Source of the DNA: Physcia stellaris
Taxonomy: Eukaryota > Ascomycota > Lecanoromycetes > Caliciales > Physciaceae
Assembly (NCBI GenBank): GCA_018902385.1
Contig: JABSSW010000070.1
Location: 1 to 64,000, forward strand
Length of the DNA stretch: 64,000 bases
Reading direction: 5' to 3'
Shown: piece by piece, positions 35,007 through 47,400 of the stretch
How the letters are laid out: each line of letters begins with the position of its first letter
Numbering within the stretch: position 1 is the first letter of the stretch
Translations under genes and position numbers: made by a program
Notes under the pieces: model-generated
Database searches by the model: none
What the model saw: only the letters and a program-made list of their open reading frames with translations
Told to the model about the DNA's origin: nothing

Positions 35007-35340
35007 TTCAAATAATTTAACGATAAAACGTTAAAATCAAAATTTTTTGATTTTTGAAATAATCGTTCGAATCGATTTTTGAACATTGTTTTTTTGTTTT
35101 TTGTTTTTTTTTCATTTTGATTTAACGACGATCATTTTGCGTTTTATTAATGATAATTGATTTTGCGCGTGATATATGTCGTATCAAATTAAATTGATAT
35201 ATTATTTCAATTTGATTTTTTATTTGTCATCGTTCAAATAATTTAATGATAAAACGCAAAAATCAAAATTTTTTGATTTTTGAAATTGTCGTTCGAATCG
35301 ACGTTTGAACATCGTTTTTTTGTTTTTTTGTTTTTCGATT
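35007..35340 (+). repeat. 226-bp-period tandem repeat, two units
   Basis: About 105 bp from 35007 (TTCAAATAATTTAACGATAA) recurs at 35233. It runs through ATCAAAATTTTTTGATTTTT (itself a short palindrome) to a T-rich tract after TTTGAACAT. Confidence 0.65.
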
Positions 35341-35589
35341 TGTATTTTGATAACGATTTTTTTGCGTCATTTCAAATATAAATAAATTTGTTTTGATTTT
35401 CATTTACTCTTATTTTTACATAATTTATTTTTATTATCAATAACAAATGTTTATTGTAATTCAAATGATGAAATATTCATTGTAATTCATGAATCGATAA
35501 CGTAACGACGATTTCATTTATCGTTACGTTTTCAATATGAAATAAAAAAATAATTTTCAATTGTTCGAATCGATATTAATTGTCGTCGT

Positions 35590-35826
35590 TGTTACGAGCA
35601 TGTTTGACAAATAAATTTGACAAATAAATAATTGATATGACAAATGATTAAACAAATATGTTTAAATCGAATTATGTTTTAATTTCTTGACGAAATTAAC
35701 GTGATTTGAAATTTGACGTTCGCACATTGTTTGCAATTTCACTTTTTTGTATTTATTTGTTTCGACAAATTTATTGTTTTCGTTTAATTAGTCAATAATA
35801 CGTTTATTCAAACACGATTCATAATA
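35590..35826 (+). repeat. Gypsy B 5' LTR
   Basis: TGTTACGAGCATGTTTGACA to CACGATTCATAATA. It has an insertion-like TTTAAATCGAATTATG segment also present in the right LTR. Confidence 0.88.
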
Positions 35827-36065
35827 TTACAATAAGTTTTCATTTTTATCGCTCGTCGAAATACGCGAACGTTTAAAAATAAAATTTCAAATCGATCAAA
35901 TTCTTTTGACAAAACAAACGACGAAAAGTTTTGTTAATCAAACAAACGATTTGAAAATTTTTTTGACGAAACAACGACGAAATTTTCGACGATAAAAAAC
36001 GATAAATCGAATAACAAACAATTTATTTTTTTCTATTTACAATCGTCAATTTTTTATTTTTCGTT

Positions 36066-37480
36066 ATGATTCGAAATCATCATAATTCATTTTTATTTGA
36101 AATTTCGTCATTTGAAATTTTTCGTGTCGAAATCGATCGTCATTTGAAACAAATAATCGACAATATCAACGAAAAAAAAATTGTTATTCAATTCAAACGT
36201 CGCAAATTTGTTTTTTCGCGTATAAATGTATCGATAAAAAATAACGATATTATTTATTTTTTAAACGTCATTAACGTCAATCAATTGAAATAATAAATCG
36301 AAAATCGTATCGTCATTTTTTTGTAAAAATTCGATGTTTTATATTCGAATCGAAACATTTATTTGAAAATTTTTAATCAATATCAAAAATTTGTCGATGA
36401 ATTTCAAAATAACATTAACAAATTCGCAAAAATTAATTTCGAATTAACGAAAAAACGTTCATTGAAAATTCAAAACGATGCAATTTATAACATTTTTCAA
36501 AACAAATACGACGCGTTGAAATTGAAATATCAAATTTTATCGATCAACGAAAAAAAACGTGAAAACAACGATGACGACGATGCGTTTATTTTCAACGTTT
36601 CAAAAAAACGTCGTTTCGTCAAACATTTTGATTCATTCACGTTTATCGATGAAATGAATTTCATTTGACGTGTGTGAAAAACGAAAATGCACGATAAAAT
36701 GACGATCAACAACGATCATTACAATACGAATTTGTTCGTCGTTATTTTTGTTATTGATTGAATTGTCGACGAAATTGACGATTACATTCAATCGATACGT
36801 GATATCGATTTCAATCATTTCAAAAATTGATTTATGATGTTGAAATTTCTGTCAAACATTTACGATAATTTTGATTTCAAACGCAACATGCGTAATCAAT
36901 TTCGAACATTGATTATGAACATTCAAAATTTTCAATCGTTTTATTTCATTTTTTTTCGTTTCAATAATTCAACAAATTATAACGAAACTATCAAAATTGA
37001 AAAATTAATGAAAAAAATATTTTGAAATTTGAAAAAAATTATAAACGTGTATTTTCGTAAATTTATCATTTTCGACGAAATCAAAATCATTTTTCAACAA
37101 ATTTACAATCGACAAACGAATTTCAAAAAAAAAAACGACAACACGTTAACAACGTTTTAAATTATTTCAATTCAAATTCATTTTTGTCGTTTCGATTTCG
37201 ATATCGTTCACGAAATTTGTTACATTCGTTTTTTGTGTGAAATCAACGATTCATTTTCATTTCAATGTGAAAATTAAATTTCGTGATTTGATAATTGACA
37301 AATCGATTGTCACGAACAAATATTTTACATGTGACGATTTGAATCATGTTTGAAAAAAATATTTGAATGTTTTCAAATATCAAAGACGTCATTGACACAA
37401 AATGCAAATATCGTACATGAATTTAATCGTCGAATCGAACGATTTTGATTCGAAAAATTAACAATTCACATCAAAAACGC
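36066..37480 (+). pseudogene. Gypsy B gag, decayed
   Basis: Starts MIRNHHNSF. Follows a helical, coiled-coil-like part (36363-36668), then MRNQFRTLIMNIQNFQ (36834-37025), shared with C. The zinc knuckle at about 37318-37360 reads YFTC..H-TGA..Y, so two of its Cys are lost. Frames alternate between pieces. Confidence 0.72.
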
Positions 37481-37524
37481 AATTGATAAATATTTAAAAA
37501 AAAAATTTTATTTACGATGATGAT

Positions 37525-37857
37525 TTGTTTGACTTTTTCATCAAACGATTTTTAATTATTAATTGTACGTTATCATTCAACGATAATAAACATAAATTAA
37601 AAATTTTAATAAACATTGATGCAATTGATTATGCATTCATTAATAAAAAAATCGCGCAATTTGTATGCAACATGTTGAATATGAAATTCGTATTTTTATT
37701 GAAATCGAAATCATTGATTAAATTCGACGATCGTCAAATTTCATCAATAATTCATGTCATATATTTTAAATTAACGATAAAATTGCATTTCGAATTGATC
37801 GTTTTTTTGTTAATCATCGATTTGAATAATCATTCGATAATTTTAAAAAAATCGTGA
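37525..37857 (+). pseudogene. Gypsy B protease domain, inactive
   Basis: 111-residue open frame almost identical to A (18370-18705) and C (50824-51222). The active-site triplet is again Asn-Ile-Asp (LINIDAIDYAF). That all three share the same three changes means either recurrent mutation at the same CpY sites or amplification after decay. Confidence 0.75.
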
Positions 37858-38480
37858 ATGAACAAACATGAAATCATATTGAACATAATTTACGATAAAT
37901 TGATTTTCAAATCGTTTAAATGCAATCATCATGACAATATATTCAATCAAATCGTTCAAATTCGACGTTTGAAAATTTTCAAATCAAATCGTCGATAAAA
38001 TATATTTAATTGACGTCGTGATATCGTATTATCGCAAAAAAACAATTCGAAACATATAATGATAGGAAAATTTCGATATATCATTTTGTTTCGTTTCAAA
38101 ATCAAATTTTTGCTTTTTACAATGAAAAATGAATGAAATATATTCGATTCGAAATGTTTCGAATGTTCAATTCATTCGAATGTCGATAACGATAACGAAT
38201 TGTCAATCATCGAATCAAATAATTCAAAAATTGAAATCACAACAATTACGAAAACGACATTTATTAAAATTTTTTTGAAAAAACAACGCAACAAACGTTA
38301 AAAAATCAAAAAACAACAATTCGAAATTTTTTATTATCGAAATTGAATTCAAACGATTCGATAAATATCGCGATAATTGATGCAATTTTTTTTGATTTGT
38401 TCGTCGATTTCAAAAATAAAAAACAAAAAATGTAATGTTTTTTTATTACGATCAATCAAATCGATTTCGCGTTCAAAACA

Positions 38481-39500
38481 TTGCGAACAAATTTTAAATC
38501 GTTGAAAATTGTGATCATGATCAAAAAAATTTTGAAACACGAACAAATCAAATCGATTTTTGAACGTATAATGAAAAAAATATTCAAATATTTCAAACAT
38601 TTGTCAAAAATATTCGATTTTCAAAAAACAATTGAATTGTTATCGTATCGATTTTACGATTACAAAATCGAATTTTTAAACGATAACAATACATTGTTTC
38701 GAAACAAAATATATTTTTTGTTCGAATTCAAATTTCAAAAATTCAAAAATATTTGAAAAATAATTTTCAAAAAAATTTATCGTATTCAATCAAATTGCAT
38801 ACGTTTCGTTCGTTTTATTTGCAATTAAATCAAACGATCAATTACGTTTGTGTGTAAATTATCGACGATTTAATCACATCACGAAACGCAATCGATATTT
38901 CATTTTTTTGATCGAAAAAATTTTAATTAAAATGCAAAATTGCAAATATTTGATCAAATTGAATATTATATCGATTTTTAACAAATTTCGAATGAATGAA
39001 AAAAATGAAAAATTCATCACGTTCGTTATTTTCATGAAATTATATAAATATCGAATATTATTTTTCGAATTAATTAACGAATTCGCGAATTGACAATATT
39101 ACATGAACGATTTGTTGTTCAATTTTTTGAACAATTTTTGTCAAATTTATTTAAATGATATTTTCATTTACAACAAATTCAAAAAAAAAACATATCGTTC
39201 ACGTTCGTAAAATGTTGAAAAAATTCAAAAAAATCGAATTGCAAATGAATATTGAAAAATGCGAATTTTCAAAAAAAAATGATATTTTTGAACGTCATAT
39301 TATTCATAAAAAATTTTCGCATGAATTCAAAAAAAATAAAAATTATTGTCAATTGAAAACGTTTTACGAATTTAAAAAAAATACAAATTTTCGTAAATTT
39401 CGTCAATTTTTACAAACGATTTATTCGTGATTTTTCGAAAAAAATTCGAATTTTCATTCGAATAATCAAAAAATTGATGAATTTCGAATGAATTGAAAAA
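38481..39500 (+). pseudogene. Gypsy B reverse transcriptase, inactive
   Basis: Blocks: FDFQKTIELLSYR (38600-38660), RLCVNYRRFNHITKRNR (about 38840-38895), KCEFSKKNDIFERHII (39260-39310). YLDD reads YLND at 39148-39159. A TGA replaces the Trp of the ..ASWQ block. Confidence 0.82.
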
Positions 39501-39960
39501 ATCGAAAAATTTTCAATTTTTTCAAAAAAACAATAACGAAAATTTTTATATTACGACATTACGATCGAATCAAACAAATCATTTTGAAAATTGATTTTTT
39601 TGATTACGTCAATGCAAAAATATTATTTCAATACGACGACGAAAAAATGTTGCATTTCGTTGTTTTTTACAATCGTAACATGATTTCAATCGAATGTAAT
39701 TACGAAATTTATAACAAAAAATTATTAATCATTATTCGTTGTTTAAAACATTGACGTTTTGAATTCGAAAACATTGAAAAATCGATCAAAATTTTCATCG
39801 ATCACAAAAAATTGAAAATTTTCATAATATCGAAAAAATTCATTTTTCGTCAAATTCGTTGAACAGAAATTTTTTCGAAATTTAACATTGTTATTCAATT
39901 TCAATTCTAAATTCAAAACGTTAAAACAAATGTTTTGATTTGTATGTTTAATTTTCGATT
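39500..39960 (+). pseudogene. Gypsy B RNase H region, decayed
   Basis: Collinear with A and C; YYDIT-like and VVFYNRNMISIECNYEIYN pieces on the plus strand at about 39545-39720. TGA lies after ..CLKH where the family has Trp. Confidence 0.68.
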
Positions 39961-39989
39961 CAAAAACGATATTGAAAAACGATATTAAT

Positions 39990-41280
39990 ATCGAAAACAA
40001 ATATTGTTCATTTCAAAACGATTCGAAATTCACGCGATAAAATTTAACGAATTTATTTATAAACGAATTTTAATTGTCAATAAAATTGACGATAATTGCA
40101 CAACATATCGTGAAATCATTGAACAAAATCTCATTTTAATGAACGAAATCGATTTACGAAATTGCAATGAAAAAACGATGTTTTGTATCGAAATGATCGA
40201 TTATGAATGTTTGTCGATGTTTTTTTATTCGTTGATTTTTTCAAAAAAAATTACGAATTTTCGATTTCGAAACATTTAAATTTCAATCGTATGAAAAATT
40301 TTATACGTCGCGATTATTATTGATTCAACATACGCAAATTCGTTCGTCGATACGTTTGTAATTGTTATAAATATCAACGTACGAAAATTTTCAAAAATCG
40401 AAAAAATGATTTATTTACATTTTTGATTATTTTTTTGCAACGTTGAATCGACATATTCATGAATTTTATTATCGAATTATTTGACGTTCACGATCACAAC
40501 GTCATTTGCACGATAATTGACAAATTTAATAAAAAACGTCATTACGTGTTTTGCATTGTCGACGACGAAAATACAAATGCGAAAATCACAATCAAAATAT
40601 TTATCAATTACGTGTTTCGTACGTATGAATTATTTTTTTTATAACGTCAAATCGAAAATTTCAATTTATATCGTTTATTTGACAAATATTTTGCAAAATT
40701 TTCGACATTAAATGTAAATTTTTTATTGTTTTTCATTCAAAAATCGATGAACAAATCGAAAAAATCAATCAAAATATCGAAAAACAATTGCGACAATATT
40801 GCAATTACATGCAAAACGATTGAAACGTTTGATTATTCATAATTGAATTTACAAACAATAACGCAATATTTGTAACAACAAAATTATCATCATTTTTCAT
40901 TAACAAAAAATTTCATTTTCGCATGAATTTTTCGTCGAATTTTATTTCGTATATTACAACGAAAAAACAATTTTTGATCGTTAAAACAAAAAATATTATC
41001 GACACGATACAAAATATTTTCAATTATGTACGAAATCATGTCGAAATAATTCAAAAACGTATAATCGTTTAAATCAACAAATATCGAAAAATCGTGAAAT
41101 ACGTCGAAAAAAATTTCGTTTTTTTGAATCGACGAAACATCAAAACGATTAAATCATTTGACAAATTGAATAACAAAAAATTAAATTCGTACAAAATATT
41201 AAAACGTAAAAACAATTTTTATCGTTTCGAATTGTCAAAAATCATGCGAATTTACGATGTGTTTTATTGTTGATTTTTTC
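39990..41280 (+). pseudogene. Gypsy B integrase, decayed
   Basis: 40004-40279 is the pre-integrase linker and zinc-binding region. 40459-40644 contains ELFDVHDHNVICTIIDKF with the first catalytic Asp. The remaining core and C-terminal region to the VFYC end at about 41270 is broken by numerous stops and frameshifts; it is the most damaged integrase of the three copies. Confidence 0.72.
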
Positions 41281-41339
41281 GCAAAAATTTTCGTGATTTT
41301 TTCGAAAATTAAATTAATGAATTTTTCGATTTCGTTATA

Positions 41340-41640
41340 ATCAATGAAAATTTCGAATGAAAAATGAACGATATTTTGAAATTTCGATATTATTACAATC
41401 GTTTTCAATATCGTGTCAATTAATTAAATTGATTTCATGATCGAACGTGATATTATGTCGACAACGAAAAATTCGATAATGTTCGCGATATAATAAACGA
41501 TTTTTATCGTAATTATTTTACGATAATAAATTCAAAATCGTTCAAAACGTTAATTTCAATATTTCAAATCGTCGTCAACGAATCAAATTTTTCAACGAAT
41601 CGTCGTCGTTTTCGAAAAAAAATCGTCATGTTAACATTAA
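41340..41640 (+). pseudogene. Gypsy B chromodomain, decayed
   Basis: ILKFRYYYNRFQYRVN, then stop-LN-stop, then YYVDNEKFDNVRD, parallel to A at 22200-22500. One Trp codon became TAA rather than TGA, implying both Gs changed. Confidence 0.7.
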
Positions 41641-41990
41641 TCGAAATTATTTTCGATTAACATTTGACGTCACAAATTCGATTTTCATTCATTTGTTTTT
41701 GATTTCACGATTTTTATTCAACAATTCAAATTTTATTATTTTTTCGATGTTATTTACAGTCAAAACTTATATCGCATGAAAAATTGAATCGTGTCAAAAA
41801 CATTTTCAAAAATTGTCGTCAAATTTTATCGAACATTGAAATGACAATAAAATATTAAAAAATGAAAATAATGATCGTGAAATTTCAAAATTTTGCAATT
41901 ATACAATTGAATCAACAAAATTTTCAACAACGTTTTTCAATTTCAAAACAACAACAAATCGTCGAAACGACGTTCGCGAAAAAAAAAAAT

Positions 41991-42214
41991 TGTTACGAAC
42001 ATGTTTGACAAATAAATAATTAAAATGATAAATAATTAAACAAATATATTTAAATCGAATTATGTTTTAATTTTTTGACGAAATTAACGTGATTTGAAAT
42101 TTGACGTTCGCATATTGTTTGCAATTATATTTTTTTGTATTTATTTGTTTCGACAAATTTATTGTTTTCGTTTAATTAATCAATAATACGTTTATTCAAA
42201 CACGATTCATGATA
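41991..42214 (+). repeat. Gypsy B 3' LTR
   Basis: TGTTACGAACATGTTTGACA to CACGATTCATGATA, directly preceded by a purine tract (CGCGAAAAAAAAAAAT). Confidence 0.88.
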
Positions 42215-43174
42215 ATTGTTGAATAACGTTTTATTGCGTTTATCGTATATTTTTTTTTGTTTCATTTGCGATTCATCGCGTTCGTTGTTTGTTTTAATAA
42301 ATGTGTTGAATATTTAATTAACGTTTTAACGCGTACAGAAAAATTTATTACGATTATTTTTTTGTTTTTATTTTTTCAATATTTTTTGAAATAATTTGAT
42401 AAAAATGTTTTTCATATTTAAATTGTGTTTCGTTGACGTTGACAATTTTGTACGATATGTGAATTGTCAACAATGAATTTATTGTTTTTTTTATTGTTGT
42501 TATCAAAACACGTAATGATTTCGCGCGACGTCAAAATTAAAATTGTGAATTTAATTTAATTTCGTGATTTCGTATGTTTATTTTTGTAATTTTTTAAACG
42601 TGTCGTGAATACGTTTCGTGTAAAATGTTGTATAAAATGCGTTAAACGCAAATTTGATAATATCGAACATAAAATATATATTTTGCGTTTTCAATTGACG
42701 ACGTTGATTTGCGCAATGTTTTTGATCGTTTCACGACGATAAATGTTTTACGTGCGTGTCGATGCGCAAATTTTGTATGTTATTTTTTTTAAATATATTT
42801 ATCGAATTTAATAACATTTAATAATTTTGACAATTGCAATAAAAAATCAACGTACGAATTTGATGTTCAATTTGCAATTACATTTGAAAAATACGATTGT
42901 GAAAATTCAATAACATTTCGCAAAACAAAAAAAATCAAATCAATATCGTTTTATTGAAAATTTGTTGTTACGTTTGAAATTTCGATTCGTCGATATCAAT
43001 GAAATTTTACGTTTAATGAACGATTCGTTTCGCGTCAATGAAAATTTTTCAATTATACGTTTTGCGAATTTTTCGAATGAAAAAAAAAACGAAAATTAAA
43101 TTTCGATTAATATTGAAATTATGTATTTAAATTTCGAATTTTTTTTATTTTATTTCACATTTTTATTTAACGAT
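42215..43174. other. AT-rich DNA, nothing recognised
   Basis: No gene and no repeat partner seen. Contains relatively GT-rich patches (for example 42420-42480), but no motif. Confidence 0.5.
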
Positions 43175-43290
43175 TTATCGTTCGATCAAATCGAACAACA
43201 ATTTTTGAAAATATTTTTAACATAATTCAATTTTTCATGCGTCGTAAATTTTGAACAATAAATAACACACAAAATTTTGAAAACGAAAAA
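43175..43290 (-). mobile_element. Relic of a gypsy 3' end, minus strand
   Basis: AACAATTTTTGAAAATATTT followed by TTTTTCATGCGTCGTAAATTTTG matches C at 46868-46925 in the same orientation. No LTR is attached. Confidence 0.5.
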
Positions 43291-43639
43291 TATATTAATA
43301 TGCAATAAATATTTCAATTCATTTTTTTTTATTTTCAATATTTTGATTTTTTATTGATATCAAATTTTTTCGAATTTTCGTTATGAAATTGTCGCAAGTT
43401 TTTTGAAAATATTTAACAAATAATGCAAATTTTCAAAACGCGTTTTTATAATTTTTTCATTTCACGAAATAATAAAAATCGAATTCGTTATAAAATTTGT
43501 TTAAAATTTCATTCGTTTTGAAAATTTTGTTGTTTTTGATAATTTCAATTTTATAATTTTTTTTCGTGATTTTCATTTTCATGTTTTTGTCGAATTCAAT
43601 ATTTTCAATTCGATAAAAAAATTTAAAAAAATGTAACGT

Positions 43640-44015
43640 ATTGTAAAATTTCTTTTTTAAAAAAATTGATTTGCAAACATCAATTGATTAAAATTAAAAT
43701 TACAATTCAACATGTTTATTATTCAGACGAATCGTTGTTTTATCAAGAACAAAATTCGTGATTTATTATGTATTCGACGATTTTTTATCGAAACTTTCAA
43801 CGATTATCGCATATCGTTAATAAATGATTTATTCGTGACTTTCATAATTTTCGAAATTAGAATTTGTAAAATTTTTCTGATTATATTATTCGACGCATGT
43901 ATCGAAATTTGTTTATTAAAATTTGAACATCAATATCGAACAATCGTTTTTTCGTTTTTAGTTTGAATCGTTGCAAATCGTTTATTCGATTTTGATTTGC
44001 ATCGTTACATTATTT
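43640..44015 (+). pseudogene. Repeat W, copy 1: conserved unknown protein remnant
   Basis: An open frame of 84 residues from 43712 (MFIIQTNRCFIKNKIRDL..), then TGA, then IVANRLFDFDLHRY. The same peptide, including the TGA at the identical place, is read on the minus strand at 57980-58278. The shared TGA most likely marks an ancestral Trp. Beyond HRY the copies diverge. I do not recognise the family; it may be part of a transposon Gag or an unknown gene. Confidence 0.45.
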
Positions 44016-46468
44016 TTTTTCAACGAAATCGAAATTTTATGAAATTTGCATGTTTGACGTCGAAATCAACATTCACGTCGAATTAAAAATCGTCATTTTC
44101 AAATATCATTCGTTTGATGACATTTTCAAAAAATTTGTTTTCGAAAACGATTTCGAACGTAACGATAAAAAAAAAAATAAAAAAGAAAATTTGAAAATGT
44201 TTTATATAATCGAAATCATTTTCGAATTGAAATTAATTTAATCGTTGCGACGATGACGACGATGATTATTTGTATGTTTGATGATTTTTCGTTTATTGTC
44301 GATGTTTCGTTAAAATCTGAAAAATTCAATGAAAAAAAACAAAACAAAAAAATGCATAATCGATACGAAATGCTTTGCGAAATCTGATAAAAATGCGAAA
44401 AATTTTTTTTTGCTTTTTGTCGACGTTTTATTAAAATTTAAAAAATTCGATGAGAAAAAAGTGCGCGATTTGCTGAAACAATAAAAAAAAATTAATTGTA
44501 TGTATTCAATCGAAAATATCGAATGACGAAAACATTTTCGCGATTATATGTTGATTCAATGATTCGTGCAAATACGTTTGTTAAATTTTTGTTTGCAAAC
44601 ATTTGATCGAAATTTGATCAAAATATTATGATTTGAAATTGATTTGTTTTGAAAATGACAACGATTCAACGACGACGACATTGATCGTGAATACGTTAAT
44701 CTCAATTGCGATGAATATTTCGACAATCATTGAATTTTGCTGAAAACGATCTGATTTTCTGTCTGAAAATAAAATGTTTCGATGTCGATGTTGAATCATT
44801 TGACGACGTTTGAATCATATGACGATATTAAATCGTTCGATTTATTGAATGATTTGTTTGAATTACATTGTTGAAATTTCAATCGTTGAATCGTGATTTC
44901 AATCTGTCAAATTCGCGAATTTTTTAGTCATTCAAATTTATTGAAAATCTTATTCGTTTCGAGTTTCAAAATCAACAATTGTTTTTGCAACAATTTTACG
45001 TATTTGACTCGTCAATGTAAATCGTACAAATTTCATAATTTTATTAAACAATGCAAATTTTATAATCAGTTCGACTTGATCTAATCAATTCGATTTAAAA
45101 ATTTGAATTATCGTTCAAATCATTGAAAATTGAATACGTCGCAATGACGAGTTGAATAATTGATTTTTTTTCTTTTTTGAACTGTTTTTTTCTAACAGCA
45201 AAACGAAAACACGTTATATTTGACAACGAGTTTATTTAGCATGATGTAATCATAATTAAAAACATTCGACAATACAATCGTTGTTTGTTCACGAAAAATT
45301 TGATGTTCACGAGTCGCGTTAGCAAAATATCATCAAAAATTTGATATTTAATTAATTTGTGATTTGTAAACGACGACAACAATTTGTTTGACGAACTTTT
45401 GATTCACAATACATATGACGATTTTACATCGATAAAATTTTATCGATTTTGACGTATTTTATTCGTCGCAATACGATTTTTGAAAAACGACAAACGTTTT
45501 TCAACGCAATCGTATTCAAACGAAAAACATCAATTGAAACGCATTCATTTGAATAAATATCGTTGTTTGTTTCTCGCAAAATCGAAATTAATTTTGAAAA
45601 ACGAAAATTTTATCGAAATAAACTTTCGATCGAGTCAAATTTTGTTCGCATCATGATTTGATGCGAAATCGTCAAAAATTGCATTTTTTGAAACATGCAT
45701 CGAATTTTGCTGAATAAACGAAATTGTTTTACATCGTGCATTGTTTTAAATTTCGATAAATTTTGACGTAATGTTTATATTTTCGAGCATGCAAACGAAC
45801 ATATCGCGTTCGATCGAATATATCAACAAACATTTTGCTTTTATCAAGCGAACATGTTCATTGACATCGTGATGTCGTTATTTGAATATATCGTGTTTTT
45901 GAAAAATGTATTGAATTTCGTTCGATGTGTAAATTATAATATTGATTATAAGATTCGAATGATGCGACATCAAAAATGTATAACAAAAATAATGTTATAA
46001 TTAAATCAATAATTGCAAAGTTAATTATCTTTCAAATTTTTGTTTATATAATCAGTCAATCTGCTCAATCGTACACATATTTCGAAATCTATTCGAAAAT
46101 ATAAACTTGTTGAATTCAATCGAAAATTTGATGTTGACGTGATCAAATTGATCGTTTTCATGATTTATCGAATTTCGATGATCGAATTTGCTTGATATAA
46201 TTTTATTCGAAATTCGACTCGTTGTGCTTTATTAATTTAAATTTTGAATGCTTTACACTGATTCAGATTTCGTGATAATTTTATTGTAATCATCGTATAA
46301 TTAATTTAATTGTATTACAATACAGAAAAATAAAACGAAATTTTTCGTAAAACTTATTTGAATGCATTGCAATGTTTGCAATTGCATAACTTTTGATTTT
46401 AATCAAACATACGAACGAACGTATCGAGTTTCGTCATTTTGTCATTTGTTCAACGAATTTGTCAATTC
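44016..46468. other. Moderately decayed DNA, no gene recognised
   Basis: Retains more AG and CT dinucleotides than its neighbours (for example around 44320-44480 and 44690-44780). Short frames at 44050-44241 and 44893-45084 show no motif or second copy. It may be a younger or more weakly mutated insertion whose ends I could not define. Confidence 0.45.
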
Positions 46469-46692
46469 TATCATGAGTCGTGTTTGAATAGACGTATTAT
46501 TGATTAACTAGACGAAAACAATAAATCTGCAAAAACAAATAAATACAAAATGTTGAAATTGCAAACAATGTGCGACGTCAAATTTCAAATTACGTTAATT
46601 TCAACGTAAAATTAAAACATAATTCGTTGTTCGATTACATATCATATCAATTATCTATTTGTCAGATTTATCTGTCAGACATGTTCGTAACA
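46469..46692 (-). repeat. Gypsy C 3' LTR
   Basis: Reads TATCATGAGTCGTG...CATGTTCGTAACA on the plus strand, the reverse complement of the family LTR. Confidence 0.88.
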
Positions 46693-47159
46693 TTATTTTT
46701 TTTTTTCGCGAGCGTCGTCTCGACGATTCGTTGTTGTTTCGAAATTGAAAAATTTTGTTGAAAATTTTGTTGATTGATTTGCGTGTTTGCAAAATTCAAA
46801 AATTTCACGATTATCATTTTTCATTTTCAAATGTTTCGTTATTGTTTCAAAATTCGATAAAATTTGACAACAATTTCTGAAAATGTTTTTGACACGATTC
46901 AGTTTTTCATGCGACGTAAATTTTGATCGTAAATAACATCGAAACGATAACGAAAATTAAAAATTGCGAAAACGTTGCGAAAATAAAATCGAAATAAATG
47001 TATTGAATTCGAAATTTTCAAATTTTAATCGAATGTAATCTCGATTAATGTCAACATGACAATTTTTTTTCGAAAACGACGACGATTCGTTGAGAAATCT
47101 GATTCGTTGACGACGTTTTGAAATATTAAAATCAACGTTTTGAACGATATTGAATTTAC

Positions 47160-47400
47160 AATCGTGAAATGAATGCGATAAAAATCGTTCATCACGTTGC
47201 GAATATTATCAAATTTTTCGTTGTCGACATAATATCATGTTCGATTATGCGATCAATTCAATCAATTGACACGATACTGAAAACGATTGTAATAATATCG
47301 AAATTTCAAAATATCGTTCATTTTTCATTCAAAATTTTCGTTGATTATGACAAAATCAAAAAATTTATTAATTTGATTTTCGAATGAATCACGAAAATTT
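47160..47400 (-). pseudogene. Gypsy C chromodomain, decayed
   Basis: The minus strand reads RFQYRVN-TGA-LN-TGA..YYVDN near 47290-47225, with the same Trp-to-TGA conversions as A. Confidence 0.7.

Larger units (their letters stand above)
33212..35589. other. AT-rich decayed DNA with small tandem repeats
   Basis: No gene recognised. Contains the 88-bp and 226-bp tandem repeats listed next, and at 33890-34090 a diverged relative of the window start (shared ATACATTTTTGATG and ATTCGTGTATA blocks with 70-145). Confidence 0.55.
35590..42214 (+). mobile_element. Gypsy chromovirus B, full length (6.6 kb), decayed
   Basis: Same family and domain order as A. LTRs are 35590-35826 (237 bp) and 41991-42214 (224 bp). 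Flanks GTCGT and ATTGT agree at only three of five bases, both differences being transitions. The leader motif CTCGTCGAAATACGCGAA lies at about 35852. It provides the uninterrupted reference for the H insertion in C (near 36796) and for the F insertion in a protease gene. Confidence 0.9.

Noticed and set aside
43712-44241. Calling 43712-43966 and 44050-44241 intact small genes
   Set aside because: The first is part of decayed repeat W with a shared TGA, and the second has no counterpart after the copies diverge. Neither shows promoter or motif support.
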